Positions 44,172 through 57,352 of a DNA stretch of 64,000 nucleotides are shown one piece after another. Below the pieces are notes generated by a model, which was not told where the DNA came from, did not search any database, and saw nothing but the letters and a program-made list of their open reading frames with translations. The DNA comes from Parasponia andersonii. Its lineage: Eukaryota > Streptophyta > Magnoliopsida > Rosales > Cannabaceae. Position numbers and translations under genes: made by a program. Each line of letters starts with the position of its first letter. The first letter of the stretch is position 1. The stretch lies in contig JXTB01000578.1 in the NCBI GenBank assembly GCA_002914805.1, positions 1 through 64,000 on the forward strand, in the 5' to 3' direction.

Positions 44172-45610
44172 GTTTTAGCATTTTATTTTGGGTTTCTTTA
44201 ATCACATTTGGGCTCAACTACAGTTTATATAGAATTGTCTTAGGCTCAAATTATTATAAGTTTTAATTTTATATCTCAAATTATTAAAACAAATCACTGG
44301 CAAACAGTTAGAAAGTTGCAGATGTCATAATTTCAGAATATTTTTAAAAAATTTAGTGAATTGATAAGTAAAATTAAAACTTCCAATATTTTGGACATAT
44401 GGAGATATGCTACACAATTAGCAACTAAAAAATAGATATTTACGTATTTAAATATATTAGTTGCATAAATTTTATAATATGTTATTTTTAAGCAAGTTTT
44501 ACTAAATTAGTGAATATTGTGCGTTTGGTATAGAATTCGAATCCTATTTTACAGATCTAAAAATAATTTTTGAAAGATAAAATATATTTATCCTTCTAAT
44601 TTTTTAAATTAAAGTTATTTCTGAATTTATAAATTAAAATTATTTCTAAAATTTTAAAATAGAGTTCAAATTTTAGATCAAACTCACCCTTATCTCTTCA
44701 TTTGCTTATATCTGCCCTACACTAAATAGTTTTTAATATACAGGATCATTATTCTTTTTCTTGTTCTTCGACAATAAGTATAAGATAATGTGTTTCCTTT
44801 TCATTACAAATAAGTTTCAATAAGAACTTTAATTGGAGAGTGTATTTCATGTCGTGTGACAAATTATTTCTAGAGCTAAATAAGTGTAACGCATTTGTTC
44901 AAGTTTAGCCTCCTTGCTTCTTGGAGCTTTTGTTGCCTAAAGCTACTATAGTAAGATTGATCACCATTAATGTTGTTCTTTTGGCCTTCTTAATTAGGAA
45001 GGCTTTGGTGGTAAGGAAAGGGCGGAAGGCAAGGACCAAGGGATGTAAATATTTATTTATTCCTGTGGTTTCGATCGGTTTACTTTGCGGTTGGTAACTA
45101 TTAAGGAACTTTGAGGCAAAGAGGCTGACTTACTGAATTTTCTCCAAATATTTGCTGCTAATTTTGGAAAATTAATGATATCTTAGTAAAGTAATCCTAA
45201 TTATATTCCTATTTTCCTGTCTTTCTAGGTCTTGCAAATTATTTCTGTGTTTGGTTAGTAACTATAAATTAATAAAGCTCATTCTTTGGGCCTCTCTAAT
45301 CCCTAAGTTTGGAGCTCTGTAGACTCTATATCCAGGAAAATTAAATGGAAAGAAACAAAAATAAAGGGGAAGTATTATATATCTTGACACTTTCTAGATA
45401 CGTACTTATAATAGCTATTTTAGTATACTTTCAAAACTACTTTAAAGGGAGAAAAAATGCAAAATAAAAATAAAAACTACTTGTTTCGAAAATTGTTACC
45501 GAATATTATATCTGTATTGATGAATCAATTGTTATTAACATAAGATACACATCCAACAAAAAAACTGAAATAATTAAGTATCAAAGTAGTGTTCAAAAAA
45601 AAAAAAGGCA
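44172..45610. other. intergenic between PDS promoter and F-box gene
   Basis: No gene seen. A short inverted pair, AAGTTTTAATTTTATAT (about 44257) and its near-complement around 44369-44385, may be a tiny MITE relic. Confidence 0.4.
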
Positions 45611-45613
45611 CTC

Positions 45614-46193
45614 CTACAAACTAGTAACTATCCAAAACGGCGGCGGATCAACCTTGTCATCATCAAACTGAAAATAAGGCTTAAAAGCTTTAGTCTCCAA
45701 GCTGTATACACCATTGTCATGACCACCATACAAGTAGTCAACGTTCATATCATCCCAATTGTCATCGGTGAAATATATAGAGTTTTTGTCACATGATGAT
45801 CCCGGGAAAGCCCGACTCGAAGACGAATCGTTCCCTCGAAGAAACAGAACCCGACCCCCCAAGCTCTCCACCTTCTCCCATTTCATGCAACGGACCCCTT
45901 TTCTCAACTCCATCTTGTGAACACGAAACGCCACCGTTCTGTACGGACAAACCAAAGGGTGTGCGTCCTTATCGGTGAGAAGCTCGCCCTCATCAAGCAG
46001 GTCACCCTGCGAGTTGACATAGTGGCCTATAATCCTCGTCACTAGCAAGAGCTCCCCCATTGATTCCACCAAGTACCTCTAACCAAAATACTTGCCTTTC
46101 GTGAACTTCTCACCATCTAAACCAAGGCAAGGTTGAGACTTTGGGACCAAGTTCATGACTTTAGTGGGGAAACTAGAACCATATTTGATGTTC

Positions 46194-46225
<32 letters not shown>

Positions 46226-46985
46226 ATGATAATAACAATCACTACTACTCTGATCAAAATCCCAAACTTCAACCGTGCTTGAACTTGACAAGGCGTACAA
46301 ACGACCCTCGTGGCTCAAAATATCGCAGTACGACAAGTGGTCACCGTTCAAGCCGCTCCACGACTCGTCTCGGACGTTACAATAGGCGAGATTTTCAGAA
46401 ACAGAGCCATGGATGATGACGACCCAAGTGTTGCTACACGAGTCAGAAAAGACTACGGCTTTAGAAATATACCTCTTCTGGACAAAGTAATCACCCTTTT
46501 CCCAACTGGGTATCTCCGGGTTGAGCGTTTTGAGCGGTGGGAGCGCGATTTTTTTGGCGAGAAAAGGGTTTGAGAAGAAGAGGGCTTGCTCTGTTGTCGA
46601 GAATCACGAGCCACCCACGAGAAGATCCCACGCACAAATTCTCGGCAAAATCATCACAGGACTCGTGAGTCTCTTTCCTGGCCAGGCTAAAGAATCGGCA
46701 ACAAGTAGTTGCAGCAATACGGCAGCCTTGATCATGATGATGATGACATTCATCTCGTGGTTTAGAATCTCGGCTGGCGGGAAGCATTAGCCATGGAGGA
46801 GAAGAGACGAGGAGATAACGAGATTTGGCGGCGAAATTCCAGAAAGAACAGCAGTCTTTGAATCGAAGGATGTCATTGAAAGAGAGGTTGTAGAGGATTA
46901 GTAGCAAGAGATCAGTGTCGAGGCTCGACCAGTTTGGACATCTGGTTCTCCTCTTGTTTGAGATCATTATTGAAGTTGAACCCAT
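45614..46985 (-). pseudogene. F-box/DUF295 (KIB-like) protein, interrupted frame
   Basis: The minus-strand frame starts MGSTSIMISNKRRTRCPNWS and carries an F-box (LDTDLLLLILYNLSFNDILR, then FKDCCSFW). Next come the DUF295 landmarks ENLCVGSSRGWLVILD, IALPPLKTL, YLVESMGELLLVTRI, FRVHKME and SLGGRVLFLRGNDSSS, then SIYFTDDNW and GVYSLE, ending FWIVTSL. F-box proteins select substrates for SCF ubiquitin ligases. DUF295 members form a large plant family with few known partners. The frame shifts by one base in a CTT-rich stretch near 46570-46600, and an in-frame TAG lies at 46079-46081, directly before RYLVESMGE. Otherwise the whole ORF is conserved, intronless and about the expected 450 residues. 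It is either a young pseudogene or carries sequencing errors. A run of ten Asn codons lies at 46192-46225. Confidence 0.82.
46192..46225. repeat. (TTG)n / poly-Asn codon repeat
   Basis: Trinucleotide repeat within the F-box/DUF295 frame, read as AAC on the minus strand. Confidence 0.9.
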
Positions 46986-47046
46986 TGTTGTTGGGTAACT
47001 TGAGTAGTTGTGCTTGTAGTTGATAACAACGTTGGAGTCGTTAGGG

Positions 47047-47095
<49 letters not shown>
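47047..47095. repeat. (AT)n microsatellite in F-box gene promoter
   Basis: An AT repeat 60-110 bp upstream of the F-box start codon, including TATATAAATA-like words that could serve as a TATA box. Confidence 0.85.
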
Positions 47096-47096
<1 letters not shown>

Positions 47097-47099
47097 GTG

Positions 47100-48680
47100 T
47101 AGGTTTTGGGGGAAGGAAAATTAATAAACGGCCAGTTTTGATGACTGATCAGAATTCAGATTGAATTTGTTTACTAGGGCTCGAAGAATGTCAAATAAAG
47201 GAAAGTAAGAATAAAACGAATAAGGAAACTGTTTTTACTGATTAACTTTAATAATTTTTATTTTCATGTTTGTTACCCAATAAGAAAACACACGTTTTTT
47301 TATTTTCTACGTATTTGATGATAATGTCTAATGGGATATTCTTAATATTCGCGTACCCTTGACCAATAGGATAATTAATTCTTGAATTTATTTATTTATT
47401 TATTTTTGCTAACAAACAACAATATTAATATTTATACCTCAAACAGTATGAGTTAATTAATTTCACCAATGATTTATACGACTTTGGCTAAGAGTTTCCA
47501 CCTTAGATAGTACACGATATTGATAACTTTGATAATGTTACACTATTGGCTCTTCTATTAAACAGTTATCAAATTTAAAAAGTATAATAATCAATCATAA
47601 ATGGAAAATATTTAAACTAAAAATTCAAAGACAAAGTAGTAAGAAAAAAAAAAAAAACCATTATTTAGGTTCATAACTAGTTTCCTCATCCTATTATTTC
47701 ATAAGCCGTGGTTGACAATATTAAATGTCTTTTCCAATCAACAACCAACAAAAAAAAAAAAAAAAAAGAGGATACAACCAAAACAAAATCTAGGATAGTG
47801 CGCTTTTAAGTGCCAAAATGGTATAATGACAGCGACTCAAGTGATTAAAAATAACCCAAAATATTATTACATCGTTTTGTATGTCAAGCTCGGGTTTGGA
47901 CTCCAAAGCTCAAAGCCTAAAACAACAAACAAATACATGTGGAAGTTAATTTCGACGTAGCAGTCACCATTGTTCTCTTTTTCTTCCAACTCTTCGTGTT
48001 TAATCATTTAGCCAAGTTTAATATTATAACTTACCATATGTATGAGAGTATTTTTATTTTAGGTAAGGGCTTGATGTATAAATGGACGTATTAAACTTTT
48101 CAAGACTTGGGTTCTCAAAACCAATCACTTGCTTGGACAATGGCTTGAATTTTTAGTTGGTTATACTGGGACACTAAAGTAAACACATTTTATGGGCTTA
48201 ATTTATTATTTCGGAAACAATATTTGACTTTAGTCTCTACATATAAAGGTAAATGAAGGATTTATCTACTAAGATTCCGGATTAACTAATTAGATTTTTG
48301 TTGAAAGGTAATCTACCAAAAAGATATCTTAAGGTTTTGTTGTTCTATAATTTAAATTATAAAGTTTAGATTTTGGAAAATAATATTTTGAGATTAAAAA
48401 TTTTTAAAAATTTATATCATGAGTTGACTTCTCGAATAACTTTAACTAATAAAAGATAATAATATTCTCAAAATAAGGAGAATAATAAGAACTAATCTAA
48501 TTTTAATAGATGATATTAATATTTTTTTCATTACTAAAATTGGTGTCAGTTCAGATATTAATTTTCTAAAATTATTTTACAAAAACTCAAACTTCAAAAT
48601 TTAAATTATAGAATATTCAAAATTTAGATTATTTTTTTATAGTTCACCTTTTCTTAAATTGTAATGGATATATTTTCAAA
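47100..48680. other. intergenic, no gene seen
   Basis: AT-rich with poly-A tracts at 47642-47656 and 47750-47767. No protein-like frame. Confidence 0.5.
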
Positions 48681-49976
48681 TGAATAAGTTTATTTGAGCA
48701 ACAATGAACCTTGCGAGGTTCTTGACTGAAGAGGCTTCAAAAGTCAGAGAAGATGAACAAGATTTCTAAGTTCTTGCTGCGGTGAATGCTTGGAAATAAT
48801 CTGACTACCTATGTCGAAACTATGTAATGAATGGTCTGATCGATTCATTAAATAGTGTATATCGTAATAAGAAAACGGCAAAGGAACTGTGGGAGTCACT
48901 AGACCATAAGTATACAACTGAGGATGCTGGTTCCAAGAAATTTGTGGTGGGACGCTTCCTTGATTATAAAATAGTCGACTCTAAAACTGTAATCAGTCGA
49001 GTTCAGGAGTTTCAGTTGATCCTCCATGAGATTCAGGCAGAGGGGATGGTCAATTGTGAACCCTTTCAAGTAGCTACTATTATTGAGAAGCTACCTCATT
49101 TAAAGAAAGATTTCAAGAGCTAACTAAAGCACAAGCGAAAGGTCTTGAACCTTAAGGACCTTATTATTAGACTCCGCATTGAAGAAGACAACAAACGTGC
49201 TGAAAAGACAGGAGCCTCGTCTAGTACACTGGGACAAAAGCAAATATTGTGGAGAATGATCATAGCTCTAAAGCTAAGAAGAACAAGTCAAAGAAAGGGT
49301 CCAAGCTAGGACCTAAAGGTGGAGTGGGCAAGAAGCAAAAATCTCAAGGAAAATACTTTAACTGTGACAAGATAGACCACGGGACTTCAAATTGCCGACT
49401 TCCAAAAAAGAAGAAGAATGAAGCCAACGTGGTGGATGGCATCACAAAAGATGTAGAAGACATAAGTCTGTCTGCAGTCATTTCTGAAGTCAACCTTGTT
49501 GGGTCCAATCCAAAGGAATGGTGGATTGACACTAGAGCTTCAAGATATGTTTATTCTGACAAAGGCATGTTCACAACCTTTGAACTGGTAGAGAATAGGG
49601 AGAAGCTCTTCATGGGTAATTCAGCCACGTCTGAAGTATAAGGTCTGGGCAAAGTGATGCTAAAGATGACCTCTGGGAAGGAACTGACTCTGAATAACGT
49701 GATGTACGTACCGGATATCCGTAAAAACCTTGTGTCTAGTTCACTTCTGAATAAGCACGGATTCCGTAGGTATTTGAGTCAGATAAATTTGTATTGACCA
49801 AAAATGGTCTTTTTGTGGGAAAGGGATATGAATGTGGGGGTATGTTCAAACTAAATGTAATGACTGTAAAGCCCAATATCAATAAAGCTAGTTATTCTGC
49901 TTATTTGATTGAGTCTTCTACTTTATAGTATGGTAGACTAGGACATGTTAATTACGATAATATACGTAGATTAATT

Positions 49977-49998
49977 NNNNNNNNNNNNNNNNNNNNNN
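49977..49998. other. assembly gap (22 N)
   Basis: Run of undetermined bases inside the copia fossil. Its true length is unknown, and a large part of the integrase region appears to be missing at this point. Confidence 1.
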
Positions 49999-52696
49999 AA
50001 AAATCGTACCTTGAAAGAGATGATGAATGCATTGCTGTTAAGTTCTGGGTTGCCTCAGAACATATGGGGGGAAGCTGTTTTAACAGCTAATTACCTCTTA
50101 AATAAGGTACCCCGTAAGAAAGAAGAAAAGACACATTATGAACTATGGAAAGGTAAAAAGCCTTCCTATAAATACTTGTGAGTATTTGGATGTCTTGCTA
50201 AAGTATTGATACCTACACCTAAAAAGGTAAAAATAGGACCAAAGACAGTAGATTGCATTTTCATTGATTATGCACATAATAGTAGTGTTTATCGGTTTCT
50301 TGTATATGAGTCACAAATCCCAGACATACACAAGAACACAATAATGGAATCGAGAAATGCATCATTCTTTGAACATGAATTTCTGTATAAATCCAAGGAA
50401 GTACCTAGTACATCTAAAAGAACTTATGACGCTATCACTGAGGATAGTCAGGACCAAGAACAAGTCGTTGAAGATGAGCCTAGACGCAGTAAAAGAGCGA
50501 GAACTGAAAAAACTTTTGGTCTGGATTTTTTAGTTTACATGTTTGAAAGTGAACCTCAAAGCTTCCAAGAAACTGTGAGCTCTGTTGAGGGACCTTTGTG
50601 GAAAGAGGCCATTAAGAGCGAAATTGATTTCATCTTGCAAAACCATATGTGGGAACTAGTAGGATCTTCCTCCAAGATGTAAGCCATTTGGTTCGAAATG
50701 GATTTTTAAAAGGAAAATGAAAGCAGATGGAACAATTGACAAATATAAGGCTAGATTGGTTATCAAAGGTTATAGGCAAAGGAAAGCCTAGATTACTTTG
50801 ATATTTATTCTCCTGTGACAAGAATAAATTCCATAAGGATGATACTTGCGATTGCCACTCTGCGGAATCTTGAAGCACACCAAATGGATATAAAAACAGC
50901 ATTTCTTAATGGAGATCTAGATGAATAAATCTATATGGAACAACCTGAAAGTTTTGTTGCTCCTGGACAAAAAAAGAAAGTCTGTAAACTGGTCAAGTCT
51001 CTGTATGGCTTAAAGCAAGCACCAAAGCAATAGCATGAAAAATTTGACAGAGTAATGCTTGATAATGGTTTTAAAATCAATGAGTGTGACAAATGTGTCT
51101 ATGTCAAAAATACTGAAAATGGCTACGTTATTTTGTGTCTTTATGTTGATGACATGCTCATTGTTGGTAGTAATGACAAGATGATTAAATCTACTAAGAA
51201 CATGTTGAACTCCAAATTTGACATGAAAGATATGGGTCTAGCTGATGTAATTTTGGGAATTAAAATTACAAGAACGTCTAATAGACTCATACTTAATCAG
51301 TCATACTATATGGACAAAATTTTGGAGAAATTCAACAAAGATGATTCTGGAGTGTCCAGAACTCTGATAGACATGAGTCAACACCTTCATAAGAATAAAG
51401 GTGAGAGTGTTTCTCAAGTAGATTACTCAAGAGTGATTGGTAGTCTGATGTACTTGATGAGTTGCATAAGGCCAGATATAGCCTACACAGTCAGTAGACT
51501 GAGTAGATATACGAGTAATCCAAGTGCTGAGCATTGGAAAGGAATTATGAAAGTACTTAGGTACTTACGATATACTCGTAACTATGGACTACACTATAAC
51601 AGATATCCTACAGTTTTAGAAGGATACAGCGATGCAAATTGGATATCTAATATAAAAGACTCAAAGTCTACTAGTGAGTATGTGTTCACACTAGCTGGAG
51701 CAGCTGTATTATGGAAATCTTCAAAACAAACTATTATAGCCCGATCTACGATGGAATCTGAGTTTATACCTCTAGATAAATGTGGTGAAGAAGCTGAATG
51801 GCTACGCCATTTCTTAGAAGATATTCCAGATTGGCCTAAGCTTGTGCCGCCAATATCTATACATTGCGACAGTTAATCGGCTATTGGAAGGGCACAGAGT
51901 AACATGTATAATGGTAAGTCTAGACATATACATCGTAGACATAATACCATTAGACAACTACTCTCAACGGGAGTTATTTTTATAGACTATGTGAAGTCTA
52001 AGGATAACTTAGCGGATCCGCTAACTAAAGGGTTGAATAGAGAGTTAGTTGACAAATCATCAAGAGGAATGGGACTAAAGCCCATGAAGTAAAAGTCTAT
52101 ACAATGGAAACCCAACCTAGTTGACTGGAGATCCCAAGATCTAGGTTCAAAGGGACAACCTAATTGTAAAGACTTAGTTAGATCACTATGAGGATTATTC
52201 TCCTGTGAGAGTATTACCCTCATGTCCAAACCTGTGATAAAAAGCAGTGATGCCCGTAGAGAATAGGATAAGCAAAGGCTTTTAATGATTCTTATGCGTC
52301 GAGAAATCGAGCAGAGTAGTGTGGGTTACTCTTAACTAAGAAATCACCTATGTGAGAGAGAAGTCGGGATGATTTAAAGGGGAATTATGAGGGCTTAATT
52401 CCTTATAAACTCTTGCAGAACCAGGCAGAGATGTTCAAGGCCAAAATGAACATAACTGTAAGAACTGGACTTGTTAAGAAAGATTCATGTGTGACGTATA
52501 TTATTGTTTACATGAACGACAAAATAGTTCAAAGACATCGTGTCTACTGATCAGTCAGTAAAGTAAATATACTCTCACGAGGGAAGGTTCAAAGGGTAAC
52601 ACCTACTTATCCTATGCAGGTTTCATTCGTTGAACTCTATCACCTTGTCTAGAGTCTGTAGTCTCTCCTTTTACAATTTCCATTCATGTGGGGGAT

Positions 52697-53860
52697 TGTT
52701 GGAAAAATGGGTTAAGGAAATAATTTGGGCTTGGCTTAGGCTTGGTAGCCTAAGTGGATTTTAAAGTCTAAATTTGTTATAAAACTCATTTTCATGAACC
52801 ATTTTGAAGCTAAACATTGAGTGGGACCCACATTTTGTTGATAAAAGGTCTTGGTGAATTCTTGTTTTCCTCCGCGAGGACATCGATTTCGTATATTCAC
52901 ACGCTCAAAATGGTGCACGGATGAATGAGAAATTGTTGCTCAAAAGTGTACCATTGAAATGGAAAATGAAAGGAAAATATTAGAGTCCCACGTTGGTGGG
53001 AAATACATGGTACAAGTGGTTTATATAGAACCTTATTTTGTGATGGTGGTAAGAATAACTACTACAAATGCTCTCTCAGGCGCACGCAGGAAAAGGTGCA
53101 AATCTTCAGGGTTGGGCCTGAATTTGCATGGGTTCGTGTGTGCCAACACCTGTGGACACGAATACCGAGCCGAAACTTGAACCATAGTAAGCCCAACTTT
53201 TTATTGTGATCCAATATATTTTTCCTTTCCTTTTTGACTATTTTGAACCAGAATGAACTTTTTTGGATGTTGAAATTGCCATGCAATAAAACTAGTAAAT
53301 GTTTTAACATTTTGATTAAAGACTGGCAGATGTAACATCCAGTTTAATAGCTAAAAACGTTAGTAACAACCATACTAACGGCTGGAAAATGTTTTAAGAT
53401 TAATGAAAATCTTTCTGGTTTTGCTACCAAGTCCCCCCTTGGAGACTATAAAAGGTGAGCTTCCCCTCCTCATTCGACACACCAAAAAAAAAAAAAACAG
53501 AAGTCTTCTTCTCTCTGCCATTCTCTCTCAAGTGTTCTTGAGTTCCTCAGTTTTCCTAGCTAGTGTTCTTCGAGTGTCTAGAAATTTTGTAGCTAGAGTT
53601 CTAGTGTGTTTGAGTTCAAAGCTATTCAGTTCATAGAGTGAAAGTATTGGTGGTTCACCTGCTGCTCTTCGTCGTTGTATCCTAGGAGACTGACACTTGT
53701 AAAATCCTCAACCATTCTGATAGAGGGAGCGAATCAGTTTTAAGGACTCTATATAGAATACAGGGCTCGACGGTTAACAATCTTTCATTTTTACAGAAAT
53801 ACTTGTTTGGAAGTGCTGCCGAAATTCTGCTCAAAGTTAGAGCATAATATTTTGATAACA
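52697..53860 (+). repeat. 3' LTR of copia fossil
   Basis: It starts TGTTGGAAAAAT straight after the purine tract. It contains a promoter-like TATAAAA at 53447-53453. The proposed end, TTTTGATAACA at about 53860, mirrors the start as a short TGTT...AACA inverted repeat. The end is an inference, as no second LTR is available. Confidence 0.6.
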
Positions 53861-54238
53861 TTATTTATTGAAAAGTTTATTATAAACGTTTGTAACCTTA
53901 TATATTACATGTTACAATTCGTCTGACAAAACTTAGACAACATCAACCAGTTGGAGCTTGACTAGTTTCCATAATGCTCGTTCTGTCTGATTATGTCTGC
54001 ATAATGCTCACTCTTTTCGATCATATATATGTTATATGAGCCTTCCCTTGAAGCCATTGTAATTGTAATTGCTTATTTTTAAGGGGCTTTATAAATGCTA
54101 TCTAAAACAAAATATTTAATATTAATAAATGATTATCTTAAATGAGAAGTTTAATGCGGTCGATGGTAGGTCTTGACTTTTCTTTCCCCCTCTTGGTTGC
54201 TTCTTTTTCTTTTCATTTTTTTTTTTTGGGGGTGGGGG

Positions 54239-57200
54239 TAATTGGCAGCAAAATTCTCCGACCTTTAGCTCCTTTGGTATTTAGTCCCCAACCTTAATTT
54301 TTTAGCATTTAAATTCTCGACCTCCTATTTGACTTGCACCCATTAGTCCCTGCCTAATTTTTGATCATTTTCTACCTTAAATGATCACGTGTTATTGAGT
54401 TGACTCATTTGGGAGAGTATTCAAAAAAATAATAATAATAATAAAAATCTAATATCTTCCAAAACGTTAATGGCTTCAAAGAAATTTAAGGTTGCTTTTT
54501 TCTCTAGAACCCTTGTCATCTCCACTCTTCTTAGATGGGTACCCAAACATCCTACATTTACATTTCAGCTAACCCCAACGTGTTTCCCTGGTCATGTTTG
54601 GAATGTCTAAAAGCTTAAAAGAGCCTTCTCGGTGGTAGATGCCAGCCAGGCTTATACTCCAAATCCCATTATCTATCCGAAAAACTCGAGATGACTGGGA
54701 CTGGATTGAATCCAAAAATAATATTTTCTCAGTGAAATCAGCCTACTACATCCTTGACCGAAGCCGAAGGTTTACAATAAGTCCCTCCGAATGTCTATCG
54801 TTCAAGAAAATTTGGCACTCTAAATACACCAAAGAAACAAACACGCTGATGTGGTGGAACCTCCTGTACAATATTATGCTAGTTAAAGCGACTTTGGCAC
54901 AACGTATAGAATTGGAGTCTATAACTTGCCCCTTATGCAAGACCGAACCGGAAATAGCTCTCCACATGTTCCTCACCTGCTCTGTGACCCAACCTTTGTG
55001 GTTTATGTCACCTTGGACTTTGAGAGTGGCTAACTTTTAACTCCAATCATGCAACGACTTCTTACCTTTCATTTTGGGCGATCATGGGGGAGAGTGCTCC
55101 TGTATGCTTTGTGCTTAGTAGATCAAATCTGGAGATGTATGACGGAATAGATGTATCTTTGAAGCTAGTGTGTTAGTTTGATGTTTTTGAAGTAAATAAG
55201 CTAGTCATGGAAAGCTATGCGGAATTCGTCAATGCATGGACTGAATCAAGCAATACAACCTGTGAGACGACAGGCTGGTCATCCCCGCACTTGGGATGGC
55301 CAAAGATAAACACGGATGTATGCATTAGAGACCCAGATTCTATAACCTTTGTTTTAGTGAGAGATAACAGAGGCTCTCTAGTAACAACCCTGTTAAGCAG
55401 AAGCTGTTGCTCTACTTCATCGTATCAAAGTTGCAGTTGACATAGGGTACACTATTATTATATTTGAAGGTGACTGTGTTCTTGTATTTAATGGATTAAA
55501 GGGACCAACGGACCTTCTTGGTCGGAATATTTGCTCTCTGATCTTGGATAGCTGTGAGATGATTAAAAGGATAGACACGTGAGATGTTTCACTCGTTCTA
55601 TGACTGCCAATTGGAGAGCCACAACTTAGTCAAGTGGTGCTCAAACTACAACATCCTGAGTTATATTAATTGTAACGTTTTATAGCTTTCTTTGTTTGAT
55701 ATGGATCTGCAGTTATCTTCTTAGGCCACTGCTCCCTTTGTGTTTATTTTCTTGTAAGTTGTTGCTGCTTTTCCAACGAAGACTCTTTCTAATTAAAAAA
55801 AAAAAAAAAGAAAAAAAAAAGTAGAATGGAAGAGCTCCGATCGATCTGTTGGTAAGGATTTTTTTTTTTTTTTGGTCGTTTAATATATATAGAACAATAC
55901 ATATTAGTGGAGCCATCGATTTTGTCACTTTTCATTGTCAGTATTTAACTTTGTTTTGGTCTTTTTTGTGTGTATATGAATTGTTTCTTTGCTATGTCAC
56001 TTTTTTTCCTTCTATTTTTTTGTTTTTGCTTGAATTTGTTCGTCTTTTGCGTGGTGCTTTTAGTTAGATTTCTATAGCTTTTGCTAATAAAAACTAAAAA
56101 GAATTACAAAAAAATACAAAGGTCAGTTTTTTTTTTTAATTTTTGTATAATTTTTATTAGAATATTACTTTCTAAAAAAACTTTAAAAAGTATCATTTTT
56201 AAATATTATTAGTTGTCGATTCCTGAAAATTGGTCACTAATTACTAATTATATACTAGTTTGTTTTCTTTATTTAATATTTTTTTAACATTCAATTTTTT
56301 TATTTATGTTTTTAATTTACTAAATTCCAAGTTATCCTTCAAATTAGATGATCATGTGCCAGAATATGTCTTTTGTGGTTAATTTAACGGACGGAATGAC
56401 TATTTTTCTTTTGGGCACTAATGTAACTTTTCATAGTGAAGGGGCAAAGTGAAATGATATACATAATCCTGGAAAAAAAAAAACTTTCAAAATCAAAATC
56501 AGAAAATAACAAGTTGAGTAGAATTTCCTTTTAAAAAAATTGAGTAGAATAAACTTTAAAATACCATTACTCTAATTGTTTAATGAGTGCATATAATTTC
56601 TAACGTTATTAACATCAATATCAACCAATAAAATTATTTTATTCGATTTTGTTCTTTAGATTATTAGTTACCAGTTTCTAAAAATTAGTTAGGTGGTACT
56701 AGTTACTATTTTTAAAATCGTATTTTTCTAATAAAATCGTATCAAATTTACAAAAAAAAAAATATATAGCCCACTGTATTTTTCAAATTTTTTTGTAAAA
56801 ATATTGTACAAGCCTAATTTTCACCTTTTAGTTCTCATTTTTGCTTAGATTGTATTAAACAGCCTAAAAAAAAAGATTCTTTTTTGGTTTATTGCTTGTT
56901 TTCTAACAATCTCATGGATCCTTTCAAAGGCCTATTTGTGCTGCATATTTTTTTTCAGCGATAATAAACACGTGTTAATAATATTACAGGCGCTTTAGGG
57001 AAAAAAAATGATGGTTCCACGATCTAGGAATATAGTGGACTACCTAATTAAGTTAAGCTCTTATGTGTTTGTCTATGCAAAACTAATAGAATAAGACTTT
57101 GGAACAAAAATGAAAGGGAATGTTGGTGGGAGAACTGATATAAGAAGTGAAGTAGCTTTTTTCTCTTGAATACCTCTCCCAAATGGGTGAGCTGCATAAC

Positions 57201-57352
57201 ACATGAATATTTAACGTAGAAGAGGAATGGAAATAAGGCAAGGGCTAACGATACAAGTCAAATGGGCGGCTGAGGATTTAAATGCCAGAAAATAAATGTT
57301 TGAAACCTAAATGCCAAAGGTGCTAAAAATTGGGAACTTTTGCTGCCAATTA
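54239..57352. mobile_element. element with about 185-bp terminal inverted repeats, LINE nested inside
   Basis: The left arm (54239-54422) starts TAATTGGCAGCAAAATTCTC and ends CATTTGGGAGAGTATTC. The right arm (57168-57352), read in reverse, starts TAATTGGCAGCAAAAGTTCC and ends CATTTGGGAGAGGTATTC. Inner blocks CTTTGGTATTTAG versus CTTTGGCATTTAG and GCATTTAAAT also pair. Long inverted arms suggest a Mutator-like non-autonomous element. I found no clear 9-bp flanking duplication. Much of its 3.1 kb is a LINE fragment (54600-55820), so the original element was shorter. Confidence 0.72.
54600..55820 (+). mobile_element. LINE (plant L1-type) 3' fragment
   Basis: The frame at 54639-55040 carries the reverse-transcriptase zinc-binding domain (zf-RVT): NIFSVKSAYYILDRSRR, then LVKATLAQRIELESITCPLC and ALHMFLTCSVTQPLWF. 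The next region, 55207-55640, reads GWPKINTDVCIRDPDSITF, an RNase H domain of the type found at the end of plant LINE ORF2. Frame changes and stops occur after 55430. It ends in an A-rich tail at 55794-55820, as expected of a LINE copy. The 5' part, including the polymerase core, is missing. The fragment lies between the inverted arms of the element at 54239-57352. Confidence 0.82.

Larger units (their letters stand above)
48690..53860 (+). mobile_element. Ty1/copia LTR retrotransposon fossil, 5' truncated
   Basis: Parts in order on the plus strand are: gag-like region about 48700-49640, with a zinc-knuckle region near 49360; protease region from about 49500; an assembly gap at 49977-49998; integrase end about 50000-50350; reverse transcriptase about 50580-51350 ([10 protein letters not shown]); and RNase H about 51600-52090 (DANWIS). 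A purine-rich GTGGGGGATTG tract precedes a TGTTGG-starting 3' LTR at 52697. No 5' LTR was found. The integrase-before-RT order defines Ty1/copia. It is broken in several places and, with one LTR, cannot be dated here. Confidence 0.9.

Noticed and set aside
53403-53636. Open frame of 77 codons with Ser/Leu-rich product
   Set aside because: It lies in the 3' LTR of the copia fossil, just after its TATA box. It is LTR leader sequence rather than a gene.
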